A stretch of 64,000 nucleotides of DNA from Alistipes sp. (GTDB taxonomy: Bacteria > Bacteroidota > Bacteroidia > Bacteroidales > Rikenellaceae), in assembly GCA_017436185.1 (NCBI GenBank), contig JAFSDP010000011.1:62001-126000 (forward strand), in the 5' to 3' direction. Numbering within the stretch: the stretch's first letter is position 1; each line of letters opens with the position of its first letter. A model generated the notes under the pieces. The model had not been told where the DNA came from and made no database searches. It worked only from the letters and a program-made list of their open reading frames with translations. Below, piece after piece: positions 9,864 to 18,299 of the stretch. The position numbers and the translations under genes are program-made.

Positions 9864-10127
9864 AAATTCAGAATTTAGAATGCAAAATTCAAAATTATTT
9901 TTGGGCTGCGCGACGTGAAAAAGTTGAAAGTTGAAAGTTGAGAGTTAGGCTGAGCGACGTGAAATAAAGACCTATGAGTCGTTAAGCGGTTTATGCTTGC
10001 GTCATATTGAGGGAGTGAAACGACCGAAATATCTCTAATGGTCGCCCTGCCTCGAAAGAGATTCTTCACTGACGTTCAGAATGACGGCCTTTGCCCATAG
10101 GTCTTATAGGTCTTATAGGTCTTTATT
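9864..10127. repeat. Nested repeat cluster between bamD and greA
   Basis: This gene-free gap holds layered repeats. 9864-9896 is an AT-rich 33-bp module that recurs with one mismatch inside the 78-bp repeat at 10.2 and 12.2 kb. 9963-9975 and 10115-10127 are perfect 13-bp inverted repeats (AATAAAGACCTAT). Inside them, 10000-10086 begins CGTCAT and ends ATGACG with near-symmetric ends, like the short palindromic genome repeats of many bacteria. 10097-10123 is three exact copies of ATAGGTCTT. No coding potential is seen. Confidence 0.75.
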
Positions 10128-10130
10128 CCC

Positions 10131-10208
10131 CCTCCCACAAAGAAAAAGGGGTCGTAGCCAACGCCACAACCCCCAATTTTGAATTTTGCATTCTAAATTT
10201 TGAATTTC
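10131..10208 (-). repeat. 78-bp repeat, copy 1, carrying the greA terminator
   Basis: This sequence occurs again, inverted, at 12181-12258 (76 of 78 bases equal). It begins one base after the greA stop codon. It contains a GGGGTTGT/ACGACCCC stem (10148-10173) followed by TTTTTCTTT on the minus strand, so it works as an intrinsic terminator for greA. Confidence 0.85.
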
Positions 10209-10209
10209 C

Positions 10210-10686
10210 TTAAATCGCAATGTCCACGATCTCGAACTTCAAGACACCGGCGGGAACCGTCACCTCGACCTCGTCGCCCTTCTTGTGACCCAGCAGGGCC
10301 TTGGCGATGGGGGTGCCGATGGCCAGCTTGCCCTCACGCAGGTTGGCCTCGTGCTCGGCTACGATGGTGTAGGTCACCTGCTTCTTGGTGGCCTTGTTCA
10401 GCAGCGTTACCTTGCTCAGAATCTGCACCTTCGACTTGTCGATCTTCGTCTCGTCGATGACACGGGCATTGGCCAGCGTATCCTCCAACTTGGCGATGCG
10501 CATCTCCAGCAGACCCTGCGCCTCGCGGGCAGCATCGTACTCGGCATTCTCCGACAGGTCGCCCTTGTCACGAGCCTCGGCGATGGCGGCCGATGCGGCG
10601 GGACGCTCCACCGAACGCATATGGTCCAACTCGTCCTTGAGTTTCTTGTAACCCTCGGCGGTCAAATAGATAATCTCTTTAGCCAT
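10210..10686 (-). CDS. greA: Transcription elongation factor GreA
   Basis: A 158-residue factor that rescues backtracked RNA polymerase by stimulating transcript cleavage. The N-terminal coiled-coil finger carries YLTAEGYKKLKDELDHM and, at its tip, ARDKGDLSENAEYDAAREAQG with the acidic D-x-x-E catalytic tip (GDLSENAEY). The C-terminal FKBP-like domain has IGTPIAKALLGHKKGDEVEVTVPAG. Length and motifs are normal. Transcribed away from the ECF sigma operon, from its own promoter. Confidence 0.97.
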   Translation of the reverse strand: MAKEIIYLTAEGYKKLKDELDHMRSVERPAASAAIAEARDKGDLSENAEYDAAREAQGLLEMRIAKLEDTLANARVIDETKIDKSKVQILSKVTLLNKATKKQVTYTIVAEHEANLREGKLAIGTPIAKALLGHKKGDEVEVTVPAGVLKFEIVDIAI

Positions 10687-10778
10687 ATCTTAATTTTTTT
10701 AGTTTATTCGCTCCGAAAACATACAAAAAACAAGAATCCCGGCCCTCAACAGGCCAGAACCCTCACCTTATTCTGCTG

Positions 10779-10809
10779 CAAAGGTAGCACCATTTTCCGA
10801 ATTTCCCAA
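10779..10809 (-). promoter_or_regulatory. Promoter of greA
   Basis: TTG (10807-10809), 20 bases, TACCTTTG (10779-10786) on the minus strand. The leader is long, about 85 bases, and holds a small GGCCCTC/AGGCC inverted pair (10741-10755). Confidence 0.7.
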
Positions 10810-10900
10810 CTTTTTTCGCCCTCGTTCATTAACATTTCGCCTTTTTTCGTATCTTAACACTTGAAAACCGACCGAAACGCTCGGCGGGCAGCAGCAAACA

Positions 10901-11392
10901 ATGGAATTCGAGCAGTTAGTACATACCTATCAGGAGCCGCTCTATTGGCACATCCGCCGTCTGGTGGTGAGTCACGAGGATGCCCGTGATTTGGTGCAGG
11001 AGACCTTTCTGCAGGCGTGGCGTGCCTATCCCAACTTGCGCGACCACAGTGCCTTGCGGGCGTGGCTCTACAAAATTGCCACCAACTGTTGCTATTCGTT
11101 CCTCCGACGCAACCGCATTGCACCCCTCTCGACCGAGGAGCTTTCGACGCTGCTCTTGGAGCGGTTGGAGGCCTCGTCGTATGTCGATTACGAGGATACC
11201 GAAGGGGTGCGTTTTCAGCGGGCGCTGCTCACCTTGAGCGAGCAGCAACGCACGGTCTTCAACCTCCGCTATTGGGACGAGATGCCCTATGAAGAGATTG
11301 CCCGAGTGGTGGGCACCTCCGAAGCCTCGTTGCGAGTGAGTTACCACAACGCCGTAGAACGTATTAAAGTCTATCTTGAAACACACGATTGA
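10901..11392 (+). CDS. ECF RNA polymerase sigma factor
   Basis: A 163-residue sigma factor with only regions 2 and 4. Region 2 is FEQLVHTYQEPLYWHIRRLVVSHEDARDLVQETFLQAWRAYPNLRDHSALRAWLYKIATN (residues 3-62). Region 4 is LLTLSEQQRTVFNLRYWDEMPYEEIARVVGTSEASLRVSYHNAVERIKVYL (about 107-157). The next gene starts 1 base after the stop and is a small membrane protein, the usual place of an anti-sigma factor. No SusCD or FecR pair adjoins it, so it is not a typical polysaccharide-locus ECF regulator. Confidence 0.93.
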   Translation: MEFEQLVHTYQEPLYWHIRRLVVSHEDARDLVQETFLQAWRAYPNLRDHSALRAWLYKIATNCCYSFLRRNRIAPLSTEELSTLLLERLEASSYVDYEDTEGVRFQRALLTLSEQQRTVFNLRYWDEMPYEEIARVVGTSEASLRVSYHNAVERIKVYLETHD

Positions 11393-11393
11393 T

Positions 11394-11705
11394 ATGGAAA
11401 AAGCCTTTGACAACCTTCCGAAGCGGATGCCCTATCGGGTTCCCGAGGGTTTCTTTCCGCAGAACGAACAGGCCATCTTGGCCTCGCTGCCCCCGAAGAA
11501 GGGGCGTTTGGAGCGGCTGTGGCCCTATCTGACGGCCGTAGCGGCTGCCCTGATTATGGCGGTGGCTGCCTGGCAATTTACGACCGTGAGCCGCATCGAC
11601 GGGGTGCTCTATGCCGATGGCGACTACCTTACCGACGAGGAGCTGGCCCTTTGGGACGAGTTCTACGAGGCCGACGTCTTTCTGTCGTACGACACAACCG
11701 AATAA
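11394..11705 (+). CDS. Small single-pass membrane protein, probable anti-sigma partner
   Basis: 103 residues from the ATG at 11394. A cytoplasmic-side segment MEKAFDNLPKRMPYRVPEGFFPQNEQAILASLP precedes one membrane helix (LWPYLTAVAAALIMAVAAWQF, about residues 42-62) and an acidic outer tail ending DEFYEADVFLSYDTTE. The topology and the position one base after a sigma gene fit an anti-sigma factor, but no zinc-binding HxxxCxxC motif is present. I do not recognise the family. Co-transcribed with the sigma factor and probably with the Spy-like gene 18 bases on. Confidence 0.65.
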   Translation: MEKAFDNLPKRMPYRVPEGFFPQNEQAILASLPPKKGRLERLWPYLTAVAAALIMAVAAWQFTTVSRIDGVLYADGDYLTDEELALWDEFYEADVFLSYDTTE

Positions 11706-11723
11706 CCAATACACAATGTTGCT

Positions 11724-12179
11724 ATGAAAAAGTTGATTTTCAGCCTGATGGCTATCTTGTTTGCGGTGGGTGCGATGGCCCAGCCGCCTCAAAAATCGGA
11801 GCGTGGCGAGCGTCCTTCGCCCCAGGAGATGTTGCAGCGTCGTTGTCAGCACCTGATTCAAAAGATGGGGTTGGGGCAGGAGGCAGCTGCCGAATTTGAG
11901 CCCATCTATCGCCGCTATCAGCAGGAGATGATGCAGATTCACCGCCAGTACGGTCGCAAGCATTTCCACCATCGAGACCGCGAGGCAACGCCCCCGACCG
12001 ACGAGCAGATCGAGGAACGTATGTTGAATCGTTTTGCCTTGTCACGAGCCATCTTGGAGGTGCGTGAGCGGTATTACAAGGAGTTTCGCGCGGTGCTCTC
12101 GCCCCGCCAGGTGCAACACATCTACGAACTGGAGCGTGAGGGCGGCGAACGGATGCAGCATCGGCAGCGACCGAAGTAA
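11724..12179 (+). CDS. Exported Spy/LTXXQ-like periplasmic protein
   Basis: 151 residues with a cleavable signal (MKKLIFSLMAILFAVGAMAQ) and a highly charged helical mature part rich in Arg, Glu, Gln and His. MLQRRCQHLIQKMGLGQEAAAEFEPIYRRYQQEM and RERYYKEFRAVLSPRQVQHIYELERE resemble the helical repeats of Spy/CpxP/LTXXQ proteins, which bind unfolded proteins or metals in the periplasm. As third gene of an ECF sigma-anti-sigma operon it is a likely envelope-stress sensor or chaperone, similar in layout to CnrX/CnrY/CnrH-type systems. Family call is moderate. Confidence 0.65.
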   Translation: MKKLIFSLMAILFAVGAMAQPPQKSERGERPSPQEMLQRRCQHLIQKMGLGQEAAAEFEPIYRRYQQEMMQIHRQYGRKHFHHRDREATPPTDEQIEERMLNRFALSRAILEVRERYYKEFRAVLSPRQVQHIYELEREGGERMQHRQRPK

Positions 12180-12180
12180 A

Positions 12181-12258
12181 GAAATTCAAAATTTAGAATG
12201 CAAAATTCAAAATTGGGGGTTGTGGCGGTGGCTACGACCCCCTTTTCTTTGTGGGAGG
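12181..12258 (+). repeat. 78-bp repeat, copy 2, carrying the terminator of the sigma operon
   Basis: The inverted copy of 10131-10208, starting 2 bases after the stop codon of the Spy-like gene. GGGGGTTGT (12215-12223) pairs with ACGACCCCC (12234-12242), followed by TTTTCTTT: an intrinsic terminator. The rest of the gap to 12520 is AT-rich, with repeated ATAGCGACC words near 12353-12390. Confidence 0.85.
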
Positions 12259-12448
12259 TCGGGTTACAAAAATGTAACCCGTGCTGCAAAGTAAGGAGGA
12301 TAAAGAGATTAAAGAGTTTAAGGAATTTAACGAAACAGCGCATTCCCATAGCGACCTTAAACGACCTATAGCGACCCATAGCGACCCTATCTAAAAAATC
12401 TAATTTTTAATTTTTCATCTTTAATTTTTAATTTCCGATAATAACGGC

Positions 12449-12456
12449 TATATTTG
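12449..12456 (+). promoter_or_regulatory. Putative -7 box for the SH3/zinc-ribbon gene
   Basis: TATATTTG fits TAnnTTTG, 64 bases before the ATG. No clear -33 TTTG is seen. Confidence 0.5.
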
Positions 12457-12520
12457 TAAACACGCTCGCACATACACGAGCCGGATAAGCGCATTACAAC
12501 TAACCCTTAACACCTTTCTT

Positions 12521-14086
12521 ATGGCCGATTCGACCCCGAAACGCAGCCTCTTGGGCCGCCTCTTTGCTCCGTTTTATTTCGTGACGATGTTCCCCTTCAG
12601 CAGCCGTCTGCACCGCTACGGACGTATCGATGCGTGGGTGGTGGGGCTCACCTTTGCGCTGGTGTTCCTCTCGATTGTGGGCTTCACGTCGTTCCACAAG
12701 TCGTTGCACCCCTCGTTCGACACCCGTACCGTCAAGACCATCTCGGCAGGCAGCATCTACGACGATTTTCTGACCGACGAGGGCAAGGCCATCGGCTCGG
12801 TGCGGGCAGGTCAAGAGGTGGAGTTGGTGGCCTACGGTGAGGGCTATTTCCTTGTTCAGACCGCCTCGGGTGAGCGTGGTTGGGTCAATGGCTCGGTCAT
12901 CGACCGCAGCTATGTCGTGGCCACCACGCATCACGACGATGCCGAGGGTGGAACGCCCTATACCTTTGTGCGCTACGAGGGTGATACCCAATACGATATG
13001 GTGGCCGTCAATGCCGCAGGCATCAGCCACACCTTCTACCGTTCACAGCTCTTCCCGACGGCCGCCTATGGGCTGCCTTGTCTGGGGTTGGACGACTCCT
13101 TCTCGCGTCGCTACATCTACGTCACGGAGCGTTGGATGGCTCGCCAATTTGTCGAGGGGCGCGAGTATGCCGATATGGTCGATCGCTACTTCGGCTTCCC
13201 CATTGTCATCGACATCGTGGATGCCAACACCAAGAAGGTGGTCTTCCCGCTGCGTGTCAAGGACTTCGACACCAACCGTTTCCATCCCAAAGTGACGGCG
13301 CTGTTTGTGAACGATAGGTTGGTCAGCTACGAGTTGCGTGAGGAGGGTAAAATCCCGCTAGTCGAGCGTTTTATCCCCTTCGGTGGGCGCATCGCCTCGA
13401 CTCGCCTCTTCATCAAACTGCGCAGCCGCCCCTTCATTGAGTCGCCCGAGTACGACGATCAGGAGGATGTGGTGCGTGAGCATACCGACCGTGGCGATAT
13501 GCCCCTCTGGGCAAGCATTCCGATTATCATTCTGCTGGTGCTGATTGGCTACCTGGCCATTATGGCTCACCTGATGATTTCGCCCGTCGTGGCCCACCTG
13601 ATTGACCGTCTGCCCTTTACGCCCGATGCGCTGACCAAGCCGTTGTTTGCCCTTTCGGGGGTGGTGGGGGCTATTCTGCTCTATATGATTTATGTGCCCC
13701 ACTGGATTGTGATCGGCATCTACCTCTTCCTGGGCTATCTCATCCTCCGAGGCTTTAGCGATTGGGAGCTCTACAGCTATTGCCCCACCTGCCGCAAGTT
13801 CTACACCCTGCGCACGTTGGGCTACGGCCAGGCCAAGCAGAGCCACTACACCGAGGTCATTCACCATAAGACCGAGGAGGTGACCAAACGTGGCGGTCAG
13901 GTGGTGGATCGTCGCACCGTAGGTGGTTGGGACGAAACGGTGGATCACACAATGGTGGAGCAGAACGAATACATCGTCTGCGACCACTGCGGACAGAAGT
14001 TCTTGTTCTACCATCTGGACAACAAATTGGAGGGCTGCAAGTTGGTGGATGAGTGGCCTGCACCCGTCGATGGCAAGGCCGTATAG
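12521..14086 (+). CDS. Membrane protein with SH3-like domain and split zinc ribbon
   Basis: 521 residues, not a named family I recognise. One membrane helix near residues 42-62 (WVVGLTFALVFLSIVGF) is followed by a bacterial SH3-like segment (about 78-128: IYDDFLTDEGKAIGSVRAGQEVELVAYGEGYFLVQTASGERGWVNGSVI). More helices lie at about 327-350, 375-395 and 397-413. The cytosolic tail has two Cys pairs, CPTC (about 424) and CDHC (about 487), separated by about 60 residues, which could bind one zinc. The SH3 part could sense cell-wall or ionic state outside and the ribbon act inside; this is inference. Confidence 0.7.
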   Translation: MADSTPKRSLLGRLFAPFYFVTMFPFSSRLHRYGRIDAWVVGLTFALVFLSIVGFTSFHKSLHPSFDTRTVKTISAGSIYDDFLTDEGKAIGSVRAGQEVELVAYGEGYFLVQTASGERGWVNGSVIDRSYVVATTHHDDAEGGTPYTFVRYEGDTQYDMVAVNAAGISHTFYRSQLFPTAAYGLPCLGLDDSFSRRYIYVTERWMARQFVEGREYADMVDRYFGFPIVIDIVDANTKKVVFPLRVKDFDTNRFHPKVTALFVNDRLVSYELREEGKIPLVERFIPFGGRIASTRLFIKLRSRPFIESPEYDDQEDVVREHTDRGDMPLWASIPIIILLVLIGYLAIMAHLMISPVVAHLIDRLPFTPDALTKPLFALSGVVGAILLYMIYVPHWIVIGIYLFLGYLILRGFSDWELYSYCPTCRKFYTLRTLGYGQAKQSHYTEVIHHKTEEVTKRGGQVVDRRTVGGWDETVDHTMVEQNEYIVCDHCGQKFLFYHLDNKLEGCKLVDEWPAPVDGKAV

Positions 14087-14149
14087 GGGTGTTTTTGTCG
14101 AATAGTTGCTTTTTTAGGCCGAAAAACGACGTAGTTTCACAAATTGTAT

Positions 14150-14157
14150 TATATTTG
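14150..14157 (+). promoter_or_regulatory. Putative rho promoter -7 box
   Basis: TATATTTG, 68 bases before the rho ATG. No good -33 box at the usual distance. Confidence 0.5.
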
Positions 14158-14225
14158 CAACGAAATCTTCGTTCGCAACGCTCGTTTGCGGACCTATTCC
14201 ACCAAGCAAATTTAGTAGATTCAAT

Positions 14226-15884
14226 ATGCAAGAGAAGGAGAATCTGGCCGGAAAAAGCCTTGCCGATTTGCGTGAAATCGCACGTGTGCTGGGCATCGAC
14301 GGCGCAAAACTCAAAAAGAGCGAACTCATCAAACTCATTGCCGGTGGCACCGCCCCGACCGAGACGCCGACCGAGACCGCAATCCTTGCGGAAGTCGCTA
14401 CGGAACAGCCTCAGGAGCAGCCCAAGCGTCGTGGTCGTCGTCCCCGCCTGCAGAAGGTCGAGCCGAACAGCCCCACCCAGGAGGTGAAGTCCGAGCCTGA
14501 GGCACAACCCCAATCAGAGGCAACTGCCGAGCCGGTTACGGAGTCCGCACCGACCCCCGCACCTGAGCAACCCCAACCCAAGCGTCGTGGTCGCAAACCC
14601 AAAAATCAGACCGCACCGCAAACCCCCGTACCGACCGAAATGCCTGCTGCGACCCCCGTTGCGACCCCTGCCGAGGAGCCGAAGCGTGAGCCTGTGAAGC
14701 GTGAGCCTGTACGTGTGGAGCGCACCGTTCGTTCGTTGGATGACGAGGTGATTACCAAAGACGACTTCCTGGGTGAAATCGAGGGCGAGGGTGTGCTGGA
14801 GATTATGCCCGACGGCTACGGTTTCCTGCGCTCGGCCGACTACAACTACCTCAACTCACCCGACGATGTCTATGTCTCGCCTTCGCAAATCAAACTCTTC
14901 GGACTGAAGGCAGGCGATACCGTGAGCGGAGCGATTCGTCCCCCGCGAGAGGGCGAAAAGTACTTCCCGCTGGTGCGTGTGGATGAGATTAACGGCCTCA
15001 AGCCCGAGTTTGTGCGTGACCGTGTGCAGTTCGAGTACCTCACGCCCCTCTTCCCGAGCGATAAGTTCTGCCTGACGGGCAACGGACACAACACCCTTTC
15101 GAATCGTATTGTCGATCTCTTCTCGCCCATCGGCAAGGGGCAGCGTGCGCTGATTGTCGCCCAGCCCAAGACGGGTAAGACGATGCTGTTGCAGTCGATT
15201 GCCAACGCCATCGCCGATAACCATCCAGAGGTCTATATGATTGTGCTGCTGATTGATGAGCGCCCCGAGGAGGTGACCGAAATGGCCCGTAACGTCAAGG
15301 CCGAGGTGGTTGCTTCGACCTTCGATGAGCAGGCCTCCCGCCACGTCAAAGTGGCCGAAATGGTGCTGGAGAAGGCCAAACGTATGGTCGAGTGCGGCCA
15401 CGATGTGGTCATCTTCCTCGACTCGATTACCCGCCTGGCTCGTGCCTACAACTCGGTGCAGCCCGCCTCGGGTAAGGTTCTCTCGGGTGGTGTCGATGCC
15501 AACGCCTTGCACAAACCCAAACGCTTCTTCGGTGCGGCACGAAACACCGAGGAGCGTGGCTCGCTCACCATCATCGCTACGGCCCTGATTGATACCGGCT
15601 CGAAGATGGACGAGGTGATTTTCGAGGAGTTCAAGGGTACGGGTAATATGGAGTTGCAGTTGGATCGCCGCCTTTCGAACAAACGTGTCTATCCGGCGGT
15701 CGATGTCATTGCATCGAGTACGCGTCGTGAGGATCTGTTGCTGCCGCGCGAGGTGATGAGCCGCACGTGGGTGCTGCGTAAGTACCTCTCGGAGATGACC
15801 ACCGTCGAGGCAATGGAGTTCCTGCAGAAGCAGATGAGCCTCTCGCCCACCAACGAGGAGTTCTTGGTGACGATGAATCAATAA
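14226..15884 (+). CDS. rho: Transcription termination factor Rho with basic disordered insert
   Basis: 552 residues against about 420 in E. coli. A Rho_N motif ([27 protein letters not shown], residues 10-36) is followed by about 120 residues rich in Pro, Glu, Thr and Arg, with two AT-hook-like words KRRGRRPR and KRRGRKPK. Then come the RNA-binding cold-shock domain ([21 protein letters not shown]), Walker A AQPKTGKT (about 312-319) and Walker [18 protein letters not shown], with GTGNMEL near the C-terminus. It is an RNA-dependent helicase that ends transcripts. The insert is known for Bacteroidota Rho; in B. thetaiotaomicron it drives condensate formation. Confidence 0.97.
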   Translation: MQEKENLAGKSLADLREIARVLGIDGAKLKKSELIKLIAGGTAPTETPTETAILAEVATEQPQEQPKRRGRRPRLQKVEPNSPTQEVKSEPEAQPQSEATAEPVTESAPTPAPEQPQPKRRGRKPKNQTAPQTPVPTEMPAATPVATPAEEPKREPVKREPVRVERTVRSLDDEVITKDDFLGEIEGEGVLEIMPDGYGFLRSADYNYLNSPDDVYVSPSQIKLFGLKAGDTVSGAIRPPREGEKYFPLVRVDEINGLKPEFVRDRVQFEYLTPLFPSDKFCLTGNGHNTLSNRIVDLFSPIGKGQRALIVAQPKTGKTMLLQSIANAIADNHPEVYMIVLLIDERPEEVTEMARNVKAEVVASTFDEQASRHVKVAEMVLEKAKRMVECGHDVVIFLDSITRLARAYNSVQPASGKVLSGGVDANALHKPKRFFGAARNTEERGSLTIIATALIDTGSKMDEVIFEEFKGTGNMELQLDRRLSNKRVYPAVDVIASSTRREDLLLPREVMSRTWVLRKYLSEMTTVEAMEFLQKQMSLSPTNEEFLVTMNQ

Positions 15885-15918
15885 CCACGCAATCTAACAC
15901 AAAGAAACTTATACGATT

Positions 15919-16698
15919 ATGATGAAGAGACTGTTTACGCTGGCCCTCACGCTGTGCTGCGCCGTGAATGCCTTTGGTTGGGGTCAGAAGGGCCACGATG
16001 TGGTGGCCTACATTGCCGAGTGTCACCTGACGCCTACGGCTGCCGCCCGTGTTTCGGAGGTGCTGGGGGGTCGTTCGTTGGTCTATTATGCCAACTGGAT
16101 GGACAACGCCAGCCATACGCCCCAATACGCCTACACCAAGACGTGGCACTATATGAATATCGACGAGGGCGAGACCCTCGAGACCCAGCCCCGCCACCCG
16201 AAGGGTGATGTGCTGACGGCCGTGAACGGCATCGTGGAGCGCATCGGCTCGAAGAACCTGAACCGTGAGGCGGAGTTCGACCAACTGCGTATGCTTATCC
16301 ACCTGGTGGGCGATATGCACTGCCCGATGCACGCAGGCCGCTCGACCGACCTGGGTGGCAACCGTGTGCCGGTGCTCTTCTTCAACCGTGAGACCAACCT
16401 GCACTCGATTTGGGATTCGTCGCTCGTGGAGTCGGCTCACAGCTGGAGCTACTCGGAGTGGCAGTTCCAGATTGACCGCATCGCCCCTGCGTCGGTCGCC
16501 ACGCTGACGGCAGGCACCCCCGACGAGTGGTTTATGCAGACCGTAGCCATCGCCAAGAAGATCTACGAAGTGACCCCCGAGGGCTATCAGGTGTCGTACG
16601 ACTACATCAATGCAATGACCCCCGTCATCGAGCAGCAGCTCTTGCTGGGTGGCCTGCGCCTGGCCTCCATCCTGAATACCCTCTACGGTGAGGAGTAG
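15919..16698 (+). CDS. Exported S1/P1-type nuclease
   Basis: 259 residues. After a signal peptide the mature protein begins at Trp21 (WGQKGHDVVAYIAE), as in S1/P1 nucleases where the N-terminal Trp binds zinc. The other ligands of the three-zinc site are visible: His26, Asp62, His77 (TWHYMNI), His128 and Asp132 (LIHLVGDMHCPMHAG), His138, His162 and Asp166 (LHSIWDSSLV). It probably degrades single-stranded DNA or RNA in the periplasm or outside to recover phosphate or nucleosides. It starts 34 bases after rho. Confidence 0.92.
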   Translation: MMKRLFTLALTLCCAVNAFGWGQKGHDVVAYIAECHLTPTAAARVSEVLGGRSLVYYANWMDNASHTPQYAYTKTWHYMNIDEGETLETQPRHPKGDVLTAVNGIVERIGSKNLNREAEFDQLRMLIHLVGDMHCPMHAGRSTDLGGNRVPVLFFNRETNLHSIWDSSLVESAHSWSYSEWQFQIDRIAPASVATLTAGTPDEWFMQTVAIAKKIYEVTPEGYQVSYDYINAMTPVIEQQLLLGGLRLASILNTLYGEE

Positions 16699-16929
16699 CA
16701 GAGGGGCTGCCGAAAAACAGAAGGGACAACGAGGGGTTAGACAGGTTTAATTTTTAACTGGTTGATTTTCAGTGTTAGTTTTTACGAAAATTACAAAATC
16801 CTACATAGAAGACTACATGGAGGCTATATTAAGCCTACTTACCAACGATTGTAAAGGGAGACAATACATTTTTGATGGTAAAGTGCTGGTGACTCTCATT
16901 ATACAAGGATATGTTGCGGACAACAAAAC

Positions 16930-16969
16930 AAGCGTATGCTATGGGCTACATAAAACCCCGCATACGCTT
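16930..16969 (-). terminator. Terminator of the lipoprotein gene in the AT-rich island
   Basis: Stem AAGCGTATGC/GCATACGCTT (10 bp) with an inner GGG/CCC pair in the loop, followed on the minus strand by GTTTTGTTG, 18 bases beyond the stop codon at 16988. Confidence 0.7.
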
Positions 16970-16987
16970 TGTCTTATGGATTATCTG

Positions 16988-17782
16988 TTATAAATCTCCG
17001 CTTTTTGCTCGACCTAAATCACTTAGAGAATTTCCTGAGTAAATTTGTCTAACTTGAAATTCGTTCCCGCTATTTAATTCAAGGTATGAGATTAAGACAT
17101 AGAACCCTGTCCCGATTTCGTAAGTGATATGGTAACCTCTGTAAGAGTCTGTCGTGGACAATAAATCAATTTCCCACTCTTTCATGGTTACAACGCTATT
17201 GGCATGATTAAATATGTAATTAATGTACTCATTGCATACATATTCGTGTACCTCGTTTGCTATTTGTTTGTTTTGTGATACATATATGTCAATAATGTCA
17301 TAGTTTGATTCTTTAAGATATCCCACCTGACCTCTTTTCTGCTCTCTATATGCCTTTTCGTAGGCATATTCCATCGTATGTGGTAAAAAATGATCACCTG
17401 TACGATAATCAAACATCCATCCATAACCACCAACTCTTTTGATCTGGTTAGGATCAAGTTCCCACCTGTATAATGCATCTCTGCTATTTTCTAAATAAGA
17501 GGTAAGCATGCTCCTCCAAGGATTAACCATATAAGAATCTTGTTTGCCAACAAGTTTTAAGGTCTTGTTGGTGTCTGATAATGCAGGTATTGTAGGTTGC
17601 TCCAAAATTTTATTTATAAAATCTTTATTGAGTTGTGATTGATAATCTTCGCTTATATTCTCCATTAAGACCCATGCTTTGATTTGATATGTATCTGCAT
17701 GTGTTGGTACAATTGGCGCCGAAGAACATGAACACATTAGTAGATACAATGCAACAAAAATAAATACTCTGTAAGTTTTCAT
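16988..17782 (-). CDS. Lipoprotein of unknown function
   Basis: 264 residues, family not recognised. The N-terminus MKTYRVFIFVALYLLMCSCSS is a lipoprotein signal, Cys17 or Cys19 being acylated. The mature part is soluble and rich in Tyr, Asn and Ser, with no repeats or catalytic motif that I can name. Codon use is AT-rich, unlike neighbours on both sides, a sign of transfer. It starts 18 bases after the P-loop gene, so the two are cotranscribed: an envelope protein paired with a cytosolic NTPase. Confidence 0.75.
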   Translation of the reverse strand: MKTYRVFIFVALYLLMCSCSSAPIVPTHADTYQIKAWVLMENISEDYQSQLNKDFINKILEQPTIPALSDTNKTLKLVGKQDSYMVNPWRSMLTSYLENSRDALYRWELDPNQIKRVGGYGWMFDYRTGDHFLPHTMEYAYEKAYREQKRGQVGYLKESNYDIIDIYVSQNKQIANEVHEYVCNEYINYIFNHANSVVTMKEWEIDLLSTTDSYRGYHITYEIGTGFYVLISYLELNSGNEFQVRQIYSGNSLSDLGRAKSGDL

Positions 17783-17800
17783 AATATTAAATATTTAAGG

Positions 17801-18220
17801 TTAGTGATTTAAGCATTTTTTGATTAATTCAATAATCATATTTGCTGTTAGATCATTTAATAAGTCGGTGTTAATGCCATCGTAAGATGATAATGGCGAC
17901 AGCCAAATCGTTTTATACTCATATTGTTCTGCAAGTTGTTCTACTGTTGCGACAGTGCTTCCTTTGGTGCGTGATGCACAAATAATAATTTCACAATCAA
18001 GCGTCATCAACTCTATGAGCCACTCGTCTTGTGCCGAACAAGGGTCTCCCAGACTTGCAATGCCAATAGTTGAGTTGCAGAATGGCACGATGGCGCAAAT
18101 ATCATCTGCAGATTGATGTAATGGTGGTTGATTGCTGATGTTGAGTCGATCCCACACTGCTCGAATCGAGGAAGTTTTTCCTATTCCGGCACCACCCCAA
18201 AGACAAATAATTGTTTTCAT
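17801..18220 (-). CDS. Small P-loop NTPase of unknown function
   Basis: 139 residues beginning MKTIICLWGGAGIGKTSSIR, with Walker A GGAGIGKTS at residues 9-17. A candidate Walker B is DCEIIICASRTKG (about 79-91), a hydrophobic strand that ends without the usual Asp-Glu. The domain is minimal, like AAA or small kinase-type NTPases. The ATG at 18218-18220 follows a good GGAG ribosome site, which is why I reject an upstream TTG or GTG. Same AT-rich base use as the lipoprotein. Function unknown; paired with the lipoprotein in a likely transferred cassette. Confidence 0.75.
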   Translation of the reverse strand: MKTIICLWGGAGIGKTSSIRAVWDRLNISNQPPLHQSADDICAIVPFCNSTIGIASLGDPCSAQDEWLIELMTLDCEIIICASRTKGSTVATVEQLAEQYEYKTIWLSPLSSYDGINTDLLNDLTANMIIELIKKCLNH

Positions 18221-18299
18221 ACGTCTCCTGCTGCCTACCAACTCCTAATAAGGCGATTATTGTAAATAATACAGAAAGTGTGGAGCTGATTTCGTTTAT

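Noticed and set aside
9855..10130. A CRISPR array, suggested by the repeated short words.
   Set aside because: Units are 9 bp directly adjacent to each other, without spacers of constant size, and no cas genes are present.
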